Source: Arsenophonus sp052401645 (GTDB taxonomy: Bacteria; Pseudomonadota; Gammaproteobacteria; Enterobacterales; Enterobacteriaceae). From it: a stretch of DNA of 64,000 nt. Every line of letters begins with the position of its first letter. Positions within the stretch are counted from its first letter, which is position 1. The stretch spans positions 1,612,001 to 1,676,000 of the forward strand of contig CP198939.1 of the NCBI GenBank assembly GCA_052401645.1, read 5' to 3'. Under the pieces are notes generated by a model that saw only the letters and a list, made by a program, of their open reading frames with translations, did not search any database and was not told the DNA's origin. A program made the position numbers and the translations under genes. Below, piece after piece: positions 49,489 to 58,430 of the stretch.

Positions 49489-50217
49489 ATGATAACTAAT
49501 GTAAAACCTATATATCAACGTATATTACTTAAGCTTAGTGGAGAAGCTCTACAAGGTTCAGAAGGTTTTAGTATTGATTTTAGTGCTTTAGAATATATTG
49601 TTAAAGAAATTAAAGAACTTTTAAAATTAACAATACAGATTGGTATTGTCATTGGTGGAGGTAATTTATTTCGCGGTATAACGTTAACAAATACCGGGAT
49701 GTGTCGTATTGTTGGTGATCATATTGGAATGTTAGCAACAATAATGAATGGATTAGCTATACGAGATGCTTTAGATCGTGCGTATATTGATGCTAATCTT
49801 ATGTCTGCAATACCATTAAATGGTGTGTGTGATAATTATAATTGGACTAATGCAATTAGATTTCTTCGTAATGGAAGAGTTGTTATTTTTTCAGCAGGAA
49901 TAGGAAATCCATTTTTTACAACAGATTCAGTTGCTTGTATACGAGGTATAGAAATTAAAGCTGATATTATTTTAAAAGCAACAAAAGTTGATGGTGTTTA
50001 TTCTTCTGATCCATCAAATAATTTAAACGCAGTTTTTTATAAAAAATTAACTTATCAAGAAGTATTGGAACGCGAATTAAAAGTTATGGATCTGACCGCA
50101 TTTACTTTAGCTCGTGATCATAACTTACCTATTAGAGTTTTTAATATGAATAAACCTGGTGCATTATATCGAATTGTGATGGGTCAAAATGAAGGTACCT
50201 TAATTTCAAACAATTAA
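49489..50217 (+). CDS. pyrH: Uridylate kinase
   Basis: Hexameric amino-acid-kinase-fold enzyme phosphorylating UMP to UDP in the cytoplasm. The 242-residue product (241 in E. coli) has the N-terminal KLSGEALQG, the GGGNLFRG phosphate loop, and C-terminal AFTLARDHNLPIRVFNMN. In the UMP-site block the usual AGTGNPFFTTD reads AGIGNPFFTTD: residue 138 is Ile (ATA, 49900-49902) where the family has Thr. The start has AAGG about nine bases upstream. It sits between tsf and frr in enterobacterial order and may share a transcript with frr (123-bp gap). Confidence 0.97.
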   Translation: MITNVKPIYQRILLKLSGEALQGSEGFSIDFSALEYIVKEIKELLKLTIQIGIVIGGGNLFRGITLTNTGMCRIVGDHIGMLATIMNGLAIRDALDRAYIDANLMSAIPLNGVCDNYNWTNAIRFLRNGRVVIFSAGIGNPFFTTDSVACIRGIEIKADIILKATKVDGVYSSDPSNNLNAVFYKKLTYQEVLERELKVMDLTAFTLARDHNLPIRVFNMNKPGALYRIVMGQNEGTLISNN

Positions 50218-50340
50218 TTTCTTTTAAGAAAAAAAATGATTTTTGAATACTATAATTATTATTAAATTATCAAATAATTAATTAAGTTAATAATCATTCA
50301 TTGTAGTTAAGTGTTTAAAGCAAATTATTAAGGATTTGAT

Positions 50341-50898
50341 ATGATTAATGAAATCAAAAAAAATACTCAAGAACGTATGGAAAAAGTAGTTAAAGTATTA
50401 AAAAATCAACTTATTAAAATTCATACAGGACGTGCATCACCAAGTTTATTAGATAATATAATAGTTGAACGTTATGGTATTAAAACACCATTGCGTCAGT
50501 TAGTAAATATTATTGTTGAGGATTCACGTACACTCGCAATTACTGTATTTGATCGCACTTTATTACCATCTGTAGAAAAATCTATTAGAGCATCAAATTT
50601 AGGTCTGAATCCATTTTCAACAGGATCTATAGTACGAGTACCATTACCACCTTTGACTGAAGAGAGACGAAACGATTTAATTAAAGTTATTCGTAGCGAT
50701 GGTGAACAAAATCGTATATCTATTCGTAATATAAGACGTGATGTGAATGATAAAATCAGATCATTATTAAAAAATAAAAAAATTAATGAGGACGATGAGC
50801 ATTTTATACAAGATAGAATCCAGAACTTAACTGATATTTTTATTAAAAAAGTTGATGAAATTATTGAACAAAAAGAAAAAGAAATAATAGAATTTTAA
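50341..50898 (+). CDS. frr: Ribosome recycling factor
   Basis: With EF-G it splits the post-termination ribosome. The 185 residues equal the E. coli length. The three-helix bundle is made of residues 1-30 and about 105-185, with the inserted beta/alpha domain between. KIHTGRASPSLLD, VEDSRTL, GLNPFSTGS and RVPLPPLTEERR are hallmark blocks, with the tip arginine in the last of these. AAGGA lies before the ATG. An A8 run early in the gene is in frame. dxr follows after 89 bp. Confidence 0.98.
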   Translation: MINEIKKNTQERMEKVVKVLKNQLIKIHTGRASPSLLDNIIVERYGIKTPLRQLVNIIVEDSRTLAITVFDRTLLPSVEKSIRASNLGLNPFSTGSIVRVPLPPLTEERRNDLIKVIRSDGEQNRISIRNIRRDVNDKIRSLLKNKKINEDDEHFIQDRIQNLTDIFIKKVDEIIEQKEKEIIEF

Positions 50899-50987
50899 CT
50901 ATAAATTTGTTATTCTGTTTTATGTTATTCTATATCGCTAAGTTATATATAATCATTTTAATTAAACAATAAAACATATATATCAAA

Positions 50988-52190
50988 ATGATACGTTTGA
51001 CAATTCTAGGATCAACAGGTTCAATTGGTAAAGCAACATTATCAGTAGTCAAAGAAAATCCTACAAAATTTAAAATTATAGCATTAATTGCAAATAAAAA
51101 TATAACTGCTATGGCTCAACAATGTTTAGAATTTAAGCCAAAATATGCTGCTATGTCAGATGAAAAATCAGCAAATACCCTAAAGTATATACTGAGTAAA
51201 GAAGGAAGTAAAACTAAAATTTTATCAGGTCAAAATGGAATTTGTGAATTAGCTTCACTTGATAATGTTGATCAAGTAATGTCCGCTATTAGCGGGATTT
51301 CTGGTTTAATACCAACATTAACTGCAATTCGTCAGGGTAAACGTATTTTGTTAGCAAATAAAGAATCACTAATTATTAGTGGAAAATTTTTTTTTAATGA
51401 AATTAAAAAATATGGAGCACAAGTTATTCCTATTGATAGTGAACTTAATGCAATATTTCAAAGTTTACCTATTGAAATTCAGTCTAATTTAGGTTTTGCT
51501 AATCTTGAACAACACGGAATAAAATGCATACTATTAACAGGATCAGGCGGTCCTTTTCGCGATATTCCACTTGCGTCTCTTAAAAATATGACACCTCATG
51601 AGGCTTGCAATCATCCTAATTGGTCTATGGGGCGTAAAATTTCTGTTGATTCAGCAACTATGATTAATAAAGGTTTTGAATATACTGAAGTACGATATTT
51701 TTTTAATGCATCACCTAAACAAATTAAGATAATAATTCATCCACAATCTATTATTCATTCAATGGTACGCTATCAAGATGGAAGTATTATTGCTCAATTA
51801 GCTATTCCTGATATGAGAATACCAATTTCTTATAGTATAGCTTATCCAAATAGAATTTCTTCAGGAGCGACTGTACTTGATTTTAAAGAATTATCTTCAT
51901 TAACTTTTATTGATCCGGATTATCAACGTTATCCATGCTTGAAATTAGCAATCGATGCTTGTCACCAAGGACAAGCATCGATTGCAACTTTAAATGCTGC
52001 TAATGAGGTCTCAGTTGAAGCATTTTTATCTGGACAACTTCGATTTACTGATATCGCAAAAGTTAATCTGAATATAGTAGAGAGATTGAGTTTATCTGAA
52101 CCAGATGACATTGATACAATTTTAGAAATTGATTGTGAAGCGCGTCGAATAACAAATAATTATATTAAAAAATTATCAATATCATATTAA
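50988..52190 (+). CDS. dxr: 1-deoxy-D-xylulose-5-phosphate reductoisomerase
   Basis: NADPH enzyme making 2-C-methyl-erythritol-4-phosphate, the first committed step of the MEP isoprenoid pathway. The 400-residue product compares with 398 in E. coli and aligns without gaps over the N-terminal half. NADPH-binding GSTGSIG lies at 8-14, LLANKESL at about 121-128, then the metal site PIDSE, HPNWSMGRKISVDSA and FEYTE (Glu of the metal site), and IHPQSIIHSMV. The residue after the DSE metal ligands, His153 in E. coli, is Leu here (CTT, 51444-51446). It precedes uppS, which uses the pathway's products. A terminator-like hairpin follows the stop. Confidence 0.97.
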   Translation: MIRLTILGSTGSIGKATLSVVKENPTKFKIIALIANKNITAMAQQCLEFKPKYAAMSDEKSANTLKYILSKEGSKTKILSGQNGICELASLDNVDQVMSAISGISGLIPTLTAIRQGKRILLANKESLIISGKFFFNEIKKYGAQVIPIDSELNAIFQSLPIEIQSNLGFANLEQHGIKCILLTGSGGPFRDIPLASLKNMTPHEACNHPNWSMGRKISVDSATMINKGFEYTEVRYFFNASPKQIKIIIHPQSIIHSMVRYQDGSIIAQLAIPDMRIPISYSIAYPNRISSGATVLDFKELSSLTFIDPDYQRYPCLKLAIDACHQGQASIATLNAANEVSVEAFLSGQLRFTDIAKVNLNIVERLSLSEPDDIDTILEIDCEARRITNNYIKKLSISY

Positions 52191-52221
52191 ATAAATAATT
52201 TTAGATGCTTAAATTTTCTCT

Positions 52222-52243
52222 ATTAATCTTTAGATTAATTTTT
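52222..52243 (+). terminator. Terminator-like hairpin after dxr
   Basis: ATTAATC / GATTAAT (52222-52239) with a 4-nt loop is followed at once by TTTTA. It begins 32 bp after the dxr stop and could partly separate frr-dxr from uppS onward. Confidence 0.5.
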
Positions 52244-52422
52244 ATAAAATTAAAATCATCCAAAAAATAAAATAGTATTAAAATAAATAATCAACTATTA
52301 GCTTAGGTTAATTAGCTAAGATATGAAAATTATTTTCTTTATTTTAAACAATCCTAATTTATTATATAAATAATTAAACTCAAAGTAGTTAGATTAACTT
52401 ATAGTAAAGTAAATCTTTTAGC

Positions 52423-53181
52423 ATGAAAATTATGTATGATAATGACATATCACAGCATAAAGTTCCAAAACATGTTGCCATTATCATGGATGGTAATGGA
52501 CGCTGGGCCAGACAACGCGGAAAGTTAAGAATTAATGGACATAGAGCAGGAACAGAAGCTGTAAAAAAAGCAGTTAAATTTGCTGTTGAAAATGAGATTC
52601 AATCCCTAACACTTTATGCCTTTAGTAGTGAAAATTGGAATCGACCAAAAACTGAAATTAGTGCTCTTACAGAACTATTTACTTGGTTTTTAGATCATGA
52701 AATTAAAAACTTAAATGTATATAATATTCAATTAACTATTATTGGTGATATTAATAAATTTAAGCTTAAATTGCAAAATCGTATTAAACACGCTATTGCC
52801 TTGACATTGAATAATACTGGACTCCAACTTAATATTGCAGCTAATTATGGTGGTCGTTGGGATATAACCAATGCAATGAGACTTATCGCTAAAAAAATTA
52901 AACTTGGTTATTTATCACCAGAAAGCATTAATGAAAATAGTGTAAATGAATTTATTAGTTTACATGATCAACCAACTGTTGATTTAGTCATTAGAACTGG
53001 AAGAGAATATCGTGTCAGTAATTTTCTTTTATGGCAAATTGCTTATTCTGAATTTTATTTCACAGATATACTATGGCCGGATTTTGACGAAGAAGCATTT
53101 AAGAACGCAATTTTAGCTTTTAATAGGCGTGAACGACGTTTTGGTAATACTGCGCCTGATGATACCAATGAAAATAGGTGA
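52423..53181 (+). CDS. uppS: Undecaprenyl diphosphate synthase
   Basis: Cis-prenyltransferase that extends farnesyl diphosphate with isopentenyl diphosphate to the C55 carrier used for peptidoglycan and surface polysaccharide. The product has 252 residues (253 in E. coli). The catalytic Asp and diphosphate loop are in IIMDGNGRWA; SSENWNRP, NIAANYGGRWD and SNFLLWQIAYSEFYFTD are conserved. The isopentenyl diphosphate site normally reads RTGGExR or RTSGExR; here it is RTGREYR, with Arg194 (AGA, 53002-53004) replacing the Gly. The stop codon overlaps the ribosome site of cdsA, indicating coupled translation. Confidence 0.96.
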   Translation: MKIMYDNDISQHKVPKHVAIIMDGNGRWARQRGKLRINGHRAGTEAVKKAVKFAVENEIQSLTLYAFSSENWNRPKTEISALTELFTWFLDHEIKNLNVYNIQLTIIGDINKFKLKLQNRIKHAIALTLNNTGLQLNIAANYGGRWDITNAMRLIAKKIKLGYLSPESINENSVNEFISLHDQPTVDLVIRTGREYRVSNFLLWQIAYSEFYFTDILWPDFDEEAFKNAILAFNRRERRFGNTAPDDTNENR

Positions 53182-53186
53182 TTTTT

Positions 53187-54047
53187 TTGCTAAATTCAAA
53201 TTCTCGTATTATTACATCTATCATACTTATTCCATTAGTTATTTATGCACTTTTTTTCTTACCACCTAATTTATTTGGTTATGTTATAATTATTATTTGT
53301 TCTATAGCTGCTTGGGAATGGGGGCAATTTATTGGTTGGAAAAAACAGATCAAGCGAATTATATCTGCTATTTTATTTGCTATTAATTTATTCGGATTAC
53401 AATTATCATTTCATGATCTAACTAAATTAACAGCAGAGCCTTTGATTATTTATATTTTATCAGTTGGATTACTCTGGTGGTTAGTTGCAATAATATTAGT
53501 TATTACCTTTCCAAGTTCTGCTAGATTTTGGTCACAATCAGTAATATTAAAGATATTATTCGGTATTTTAACTATTGTACCATTTTATTGTGGAATGTTG
53601 GTATTAAAAAGTCTTAATTATAATATAGATAATTTTATCAGCGCTAGGTTAATGCTTTATGTAATGTTGTTAGTTTGGAGTGCAGATATTGGCGCTTATT
53701 TTTTTGGCCATTTATTCGGTAAACATAAATTAGCAAAAAAAGTTTCACCAAGTAAAACATTCGAAGGTATGTTCGGTGGTATGTTAACAGCAAGTATTAT
53801 TGCCTGGCTGTTTAGCTTATCTGTTCCAACTTTGCTAATATCCAAAAATTTATTATTTTCTTCTATCGCTGTTGTTATTGTATCAGTTTTTGGTGATTTA
53901 ACTGAAAGTATGTTTAAACGTCAGTCTGGAATCAAAGATAGTAGTCGTTTAATTCCAGGACACGGTGGTGTATTAGATAGAATCGATAGCTTGACAGCAG
54001 CAGTACCTGTTTTTACAGGATTAATATTATTACTTTTTAATTTTTAA
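53187..54047 (+). CDS. cdsA: Phosphatidate cytidylyltransferase (CDP-diglyceride synthase)
   Basis: Inner-membrane enzyme making CDP-diacylglycerol from phosphatidate and CTP, the precursor of all major phospholipids and the substrate of PgsA. About eight hydrophobic helices are visible. The C-terminal signature runs from SMFKRQSGIKDSSRLIPG through HGGVLDRIDS, intact. I prefer TTG at 53187 (286 residues; E. coli 285), since AGGTGA (53176-53181) is spaced five bases before it. The alternative GTG at 53178 has no ribosome site. rseP begins eight bases after the stop. Confidence 0.95.
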   Translation: MLNSNSRIITSIILIPLVIYALFFLPPNLFGYVIIIICSIAAWEWGQFIGWKKQIKRIISAILFAINLFGLQLSFHDLTKLTAEPLIIYILSVGLLWWLVAIILVITFPSSARFWSQSVILKILFGILTIVPFYCGMLVLKSLNYNIDNFISARLMLYVMLLVWSADIGAYFFGHLFGKHKLAKKVSPSKTFEGMFGGMLTASIIAWLFSLSVPTLLISKNLLFSSIAVVIVSVFGDLTESMFKRQSGIKDSSRLIPGHGGVLDRIDSLTAAVPVFTGLILLLFNF

Positions 54048-54055
54048 GGTAAAAT

Positions 54056-55408
54056 ATGGAATTTCTTTGGAATTTATTTGCATTTATTATTGCATTAAGT
54101 CTGTTAATTATTGCACATGAATTTGGTCATTTCTTGATTGCTAGACGCTGTGGTATTTTTGTTGAATATTTTTCTATTGGCTTCGGAAAAATTTTATGGC
54201 AAAAAATAGATCGTCATGGTACGAAATTTGTTATTTCTATAATCCCATTAGGTGGCTATGTAAAAATGCTAGATGAACGCATTTCTATCATAACACAAAA
54301 TCGTAATAATTTTGCTTTTAATAATAAAACAATATATCAACGTTCTATAGTAGTTATTGCTGGACCGATAGCTAATTTTTTATTAGCAATATTTGCTTAT
54401 TGGTTAGTTTTTATTATCGGTATACCTTCTGTAAGACCTGTTATTGAAAGCATAGAATCAAACTCTATTGCTGAGAAAGCAAATATTTTACCAGGTATGG
54501 AAATAAAATCAATAGATGGTATCGATACCCCTGATTGGAACTCTGTTCGCTTTATATTAATTAGTAAAATTGGTGATAAAAAACTATGTATTAAAGTTTT
54601 GCCTATTGAAAATTTAAAACCAATAAAAAAAGTAATTGATTTGAAAAAATGGCATTTTAATCCAGAAACTCAAGATCCTATTTTATCTCTAGGGATCTTG
54701 CCAGTTGGCATTAGACAAGATGTAATTGTACAAAACATTCAATCTAACTCATCGGCATCATTATCGGGTTTACATATAGGAGATAAAATTATAAAAGTAG
54801 ATAATAAAACAATAGACATTTGGAATCCATTTATTTCTTTTATTCGGCAAAGTCCTAAAATTCCATTATTATTGACTATAGAAAGAGAAGGTATACAGAA
54901 GAAATTAACATTAATACCTGAAGCAAAAGAAATATCTAAAGGACAAATAGTTGGTTTTGCTGGACTTGAATTATCAATAATTCCAATTTCAGATAAGTAT
55001 TTGATCACACAGCAATATAATCCGTTTTATGCATTTTACCAAGCAACAAATAAAACGTGGCAGTTAATAAAACTAACAATAAGCATGATAGTTAAATTAG
55101 TTACTGGCGATATAAAACTAAATAATCTTAGTGGACCTATTTCAATTGCAAAAGGAGCAGGAATTTCTGCCGAATCTGGATTAGTATATTATCTAATGTT
55201 TATTGCATTGATTAGTGTCAATTTAGGGGTTATTAACCTATTTCCTTTACCTACATTAGATGGTGGACATTTACTTTTCTTTTTAATTGAAAAAATTAAG
55301 GGAGAACCAGTGTCTGAGAGCGTACAAGACTTTAGCTATCGTATTGGCGCTATTATATTAATATTATTAATGGGACTTGCATTTTTCAACGATTTTTCTC
55401 GTCTTTAA
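54056..55408 (+). CDS. rseP: Site-2 zinc metalloprotease RseP
   Basis: Inner-membrane intramembrane protease; in E. coli it cleaves the anti-sigma factor RseA and remnant signal peptides. The 450 residues equal the E. coli length. The zinc motif HEFGH is at 21-25 in the first membrane helix. Two tandem periplasmic PDZ domains span about 125-290, and the third metal ligand is in LFPLPTLDGGHL near residue 400. It is 35 bp upstream of bamA, the usual envelope-stress cluster. Whether its substrate RseA and sigma E exist in this genome cannot be seen in the window. Confidence 0.97.
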   Translation: MEFLWNLFAFIIALSLLIIAHEFGHFLIARRCGIFVEYFSIGFGKILWQKIDRHGTKFVISIIPLGGYVKMLDERISIITQNRNNFAFNNKTIYQRSIVVIAGPIANFLLAIFAYWLVFIIGIPSVRPVIESIESNSIAEKANILPGMEIKSIDGIDTPDWNSVRFILISKIGDKKLCIKVLPIENLKPIKKVIDLKKWHFNPETQDPILSLGILPVGIRQDVIVQNIQSNSSASLSGLHIGDKIIKVDNKTIDIWNPFISFIRQSPKIPLLLTIEREGIQKKLTLIPEAKEISKGQIVGFAGLELSIIPISDKYLITQQYNPFYAFYQATNKTWQLIKLTISMIVKLVTGDIKLNNLSGPISIAKGAGISAESGLVYYLMFIALISVNLGVINLFPLPTLDGGHLLFFLIEKIKGEPVSESVQDFSYRIGAIILILLMGLAFFNDFSRL

Positions 55409-55443
55409 GAGAAGATTAATTAGGGAATATACTAATAATAACT

Positions 55444-57846
55444 ATGGTGATTAAAAAAATACTAGTAGCGTCTTTTCTATTTAGCAGCACTACCGTATAC
55501 AGTTCAAATGAGTTTATAATAGAAGATATTCATCTTGAAGGTCTTCAATACATCACTGTTAATGCAGTACTATTAAAAATGTCAATTAAAATAGGAGATA
55601 AAATTAATAATAACGATATAGATCGTATTATTCGAGTTTTATTTTCAACAGGTAATTTTGAAGATGTTAAAATTTTACGTGATAAAAATACTCTGATAGT
55701 TCAAGTAAAAGAACGACCAATTATTGCAAATATTAAATTTATTGGTAATAAATCAATTAAAGATGATTTATTGAAACAAAATCTTGATGCTTCAAATATT
55801 CGAATTGGTGAACTCCTTGATCGTAAAAAGCTATCACATATCGAAAAAGGAATTCAAGATTTTTATTATAGTATTGGTAAGTATAATGCGACGATTAAAA
55901 CTATAATCACGACGTTACCACATAATAGAATTGACTTAAAATTAATATTTTCTGAAGGAATTTCAGCTAAAATACAACAAATTAATATTATAGGTAATAA
56001 ACAGTTTACAACAGATGAATTAATAAATCATTTTCAATTAAGTGATTATACACCCTGGTGGAATTTTATTGCTAATCAAAAATATGAAAAACAAAAACTA
56101 ACCAATGATTTAGAAATACTACGTACTTTTTATTTTGATCGTGGGTATGCTAAATTTAATATAGATTCAACAAATATAAGTCTAACTCCTGATAAAAAAA
56201 ATATTTTTATTACTATTAATGTTACAGAAGGTCATAAATATATCATATCAGATATTCAAGTGAATGGAGAAACTGCTGGCCATTATAATGAAATTAATCA
56301 ATTAATCACTATTAAACTCCATTCGCTTTATAATAGTAGTGAAATAACTAATATAGAGAGAAAAATTAAAGATCTATTTGCTTATTATGGTTATGTTTAT
56401 CCTAGTGTTATTACTAATATTAAAATTAATGATGAAAATAAAACTATTAAACTATATGTGAATGTAGATGCTGGAAAACGATTCTATGTTCGTAAAATCC
56501 ATTTTGTCGGTAATGAAATAACAAAAGATTCTGTTTTACGTCGTGAAATGCGTCAAATGGAAGGTGCCTGGTTAAATAATAATTTAATTAATTCTGGTAA
56601 AAATAGATTAAATCGTGTTGGTTTTTTTGAAACTGTTGATGTTGAAATGCATCGTGTACCAAATATACATGATCAAATTGATGTTGTTTATAGAGTTAGG
56701 GAACATAATACTGGTTCAATGAACTTTGGTATTGGTTTCGGTACTGAAAGTGGTATAACTTTTCAAGTAGGAATTCAACAAGAAAATTGGTTAGGTACTG
56801 GTAATTCAGTTGGTATTAGCGCGAGTAAAAATAATTATTCGACTTATACAGAATTATCATTAACTGACCCTTACTTTACAATCAATGGTATTAGTTTAGG
56901 CGGTAGATTATTTTATAATGATTTTAATGCTAAAGATGCTGATCTTTCGCGTTATAATAACAAATCTTACGGTGTTGATAACACTTTAAGTTTTCCTTTT
57001 AATGAAAATAATACATTTCGTATTGGTACAAGTTTTATTCATAATTCATTATCTGATATGAAACCTCAAGTTGGAATTTGGCGTTATTTACAGAGTATGA
57101 ATAAAAATATTAATTTTTATGACAAAGTTAATTATCATGCAAATGATCTCAACCTTAATTTTGGTTGGACTTATAATAATTTAAATCATAGTTTTTTACC
57201 AACAAAAGGAAATAAGACTTCAATAAATAGTAAAATAACTGTACCAGGTTCAAATAACCAATACTATAAAATTCTCTTTAATTCATCACAGTATTATCCC
57301 CTTGATTATAATAATCAATGGATATTCTTAGCTAGAACACAACTAGCTTATAGCAATGGATTTAGCGGTAAAGAATTACCGTTTTATGAAAACTTTTATG
57401 CTGGCGGAGTCGGTACAGTACGTGGTTTAGGTTATAATAATATTGGACCTAAAGCTATTTACCTTGAAGAAGAAAATGGTGTAATACGTCCAAAATCATC
57501 TAGTCCATCAATGGATGCCATTGGTGGAAATGCAATGATAACAGCATCATTAGAATTAATTACACCGACTCCATTTACAGATAAAAGACATGATAATACT
57601 ATAAGAACCTCTTTTTTTATTGATATGGGTACAGTTTGGGATTCTAATTGGCATAATACCCCAATAAATTGGAAAGAAGGAATGCCTGACTATGGTAAGG
57701 CATTGAATATTCGGGTTTCGACAGGGATTTCATTACAGTGGATGTCACCACTTGGTCCATTAATTTTTTCTTATGCTAAACCAATAAAAGATTTTAAAGG
57801 TGATAAATCTGAAGAGTTTCAGTTTAACATAGGTAGAAGATGGTAA
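55444..57846 (+). CDS. bamA: Outer membrane protein assembly factor BamA
   Basis: Central subunit of the BAM complex that folds beta-barrel proteins into the outer membrane. The 800-residue product compares with 810 in E. coli. A signal peptide covers about residues 1-21 (MVIKKILVASFLFSSTTVYS). Five periplasmic POTRA domains follow to about residue 420, then a 16-strand barrel ending in the aromatic-terminated strand FQFNIGRRW. Loop 6 carries VRGL (659-662) where most homologues have VRGF; the key Arg is kept. Skp, its periplasmic chaperone, is next. An intact gene shows that outer-membrane biogenesis is retained. Confidence 0.97.
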   Translation: MVIKKILVASFLFSSTTVYSSNEFIIEDIHLEGLQYITVNAVLLKMSIKIGDKINNNDIDRIIRVLFSTGNFEDVKILRDKNTLIVQVKERPIIANIKFIGNKSIKDDLLKQNLDASNIRIGELLDRKKLSHIEKGIQDFYYSIGKYNATIKTIITTLPHNRIDLKLIFSEGISAKIQQINIIGNKQFTTDELINHFQLSDYTPWWNFIANQKYEKQKLTNDLEILRTFYFDRGYAKFNIDSTNISLTPDKKNIFITINVTEGHKYIISDIQVNGETAGHYNEINQLITIKLHSLYNSSEITNIERKIKDLFAYYGYVYPSVITNIKINDENKTIKLYVNVDAGKRFYVRKIHFVGNEITKDSVLRREMRQMEGAWLNNNLINSGKNRLNRVGFFETVDVEMHRVPNIHDQIDVVYRVREHNTGSMNFGIGFGTESGITFQVGIQQENWLGTGNSVGISASKNNYSTYTELSLTDPYFTINGISLGGRLFYNDFNAKDADLSRYNNKSYGVDNTLSFPFNENNTFRIGTSFIHNSLSDMKPQVGIWRYLQSMNKNINFYDKVNYHANDLNLNFGWTYNNLNHSFLPTKGNKTSINSKITVPGSNNQYYKILFNSSQYYPLDYNNQWIFLARTQLAYSNGFSGKELPFYENFYAGGVGTVRGLGYNNIGPKAIYLEEENGVIRPKSSSPSMDAIGGNAMITASLELITPTPFTDKRHDNTIRTSFFIDMGTVWDSNWHNTPINWKEGMPDYGKALNIRVSTGISLQWMSPLGPLIFSYAKPIKDFKGDKSEEFQFNIGRRW

Positions 57847-57923
57847 AATATGTTAATTTAATCCATCAATTTTAGATAGTAAAGTAATGGGATGTTGATT
57901 GTAACGATAATGGAAGATTTAGT

Positions 57924-58427
57924 ATGAAAAAATTTTTTTTTACAATAGGTTTATATTTAATTTTACATTTACCAACTAATATTTACGCAGAGAAAGTTGC
58001 TATTATTAATGTCAGTGATGTTTTTCATAATATAGTTACCAATAAAGCGATATTTAAGCAACTTGAAAAGGAGTTCAAAGAGCGGGCAGATGAATTGCAA
58101 AATATGGAAAAAGACTTACAAATACAATCTGAAAAATTACAAAAAAATGTTTTTAACAAACCTATACATCCTAATGAAAAAGATCTTAAAGTGTTTGAAT
58201 CTAAAAGAGCATATTTTCTTAAAAAAGCACAACAATTTGAACAAGATAATCAATACCGTCAACAAGAAGAACGCAATAAAATACTCCAAACTATAAAAAC
58301 AGTAACAAAATCTATTGCAGAAAAAGAATGTTACGATCTTGTTATTGATATGAATTCGATATTTTATGTAAAAGATGAATCGAAACTAAAAAACATTACT
58401 GATTTTGTTATTAAAAAGGTTAAATAA
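57924..58427 (+). CDS. skp: Periplasmic chaperone Skp
   Basis: Trimeric jellyfish-shaped holdase that carries unfolded outer-membrane proteins to BamA. The product has 167 residues (161 in E. coli) with a signal peptide at about 1-22 ending TNIYA, then the body strand EKVAIINVSDVF. Long charged helices, predicted coiled coil, span about residues 40-135, and the C-terminal strand pair includes CYDLVIDMNSIFYV. A6-T9 homopolymers right after the start codon are in frame. It lies 77 bp after bamA and three bases before lpxD. Confidence 0.95.
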   Translation: MKKFFFTIGLYLILHLPTNIYAEKVAIINVSDVFHNIVTNKAIFKQLEKEFKERADELQNMEKDLQIQSEKLQKNVFNKPIHPNEKDLKVFESKRAYFLKKAQQFEQDNQYRQQEERNKILQTIKTVTKSIAEKECYDLVIDMNSIFYVKDESKLKNITDFVIKKVK

Positions 58428-58430
58428 TAG

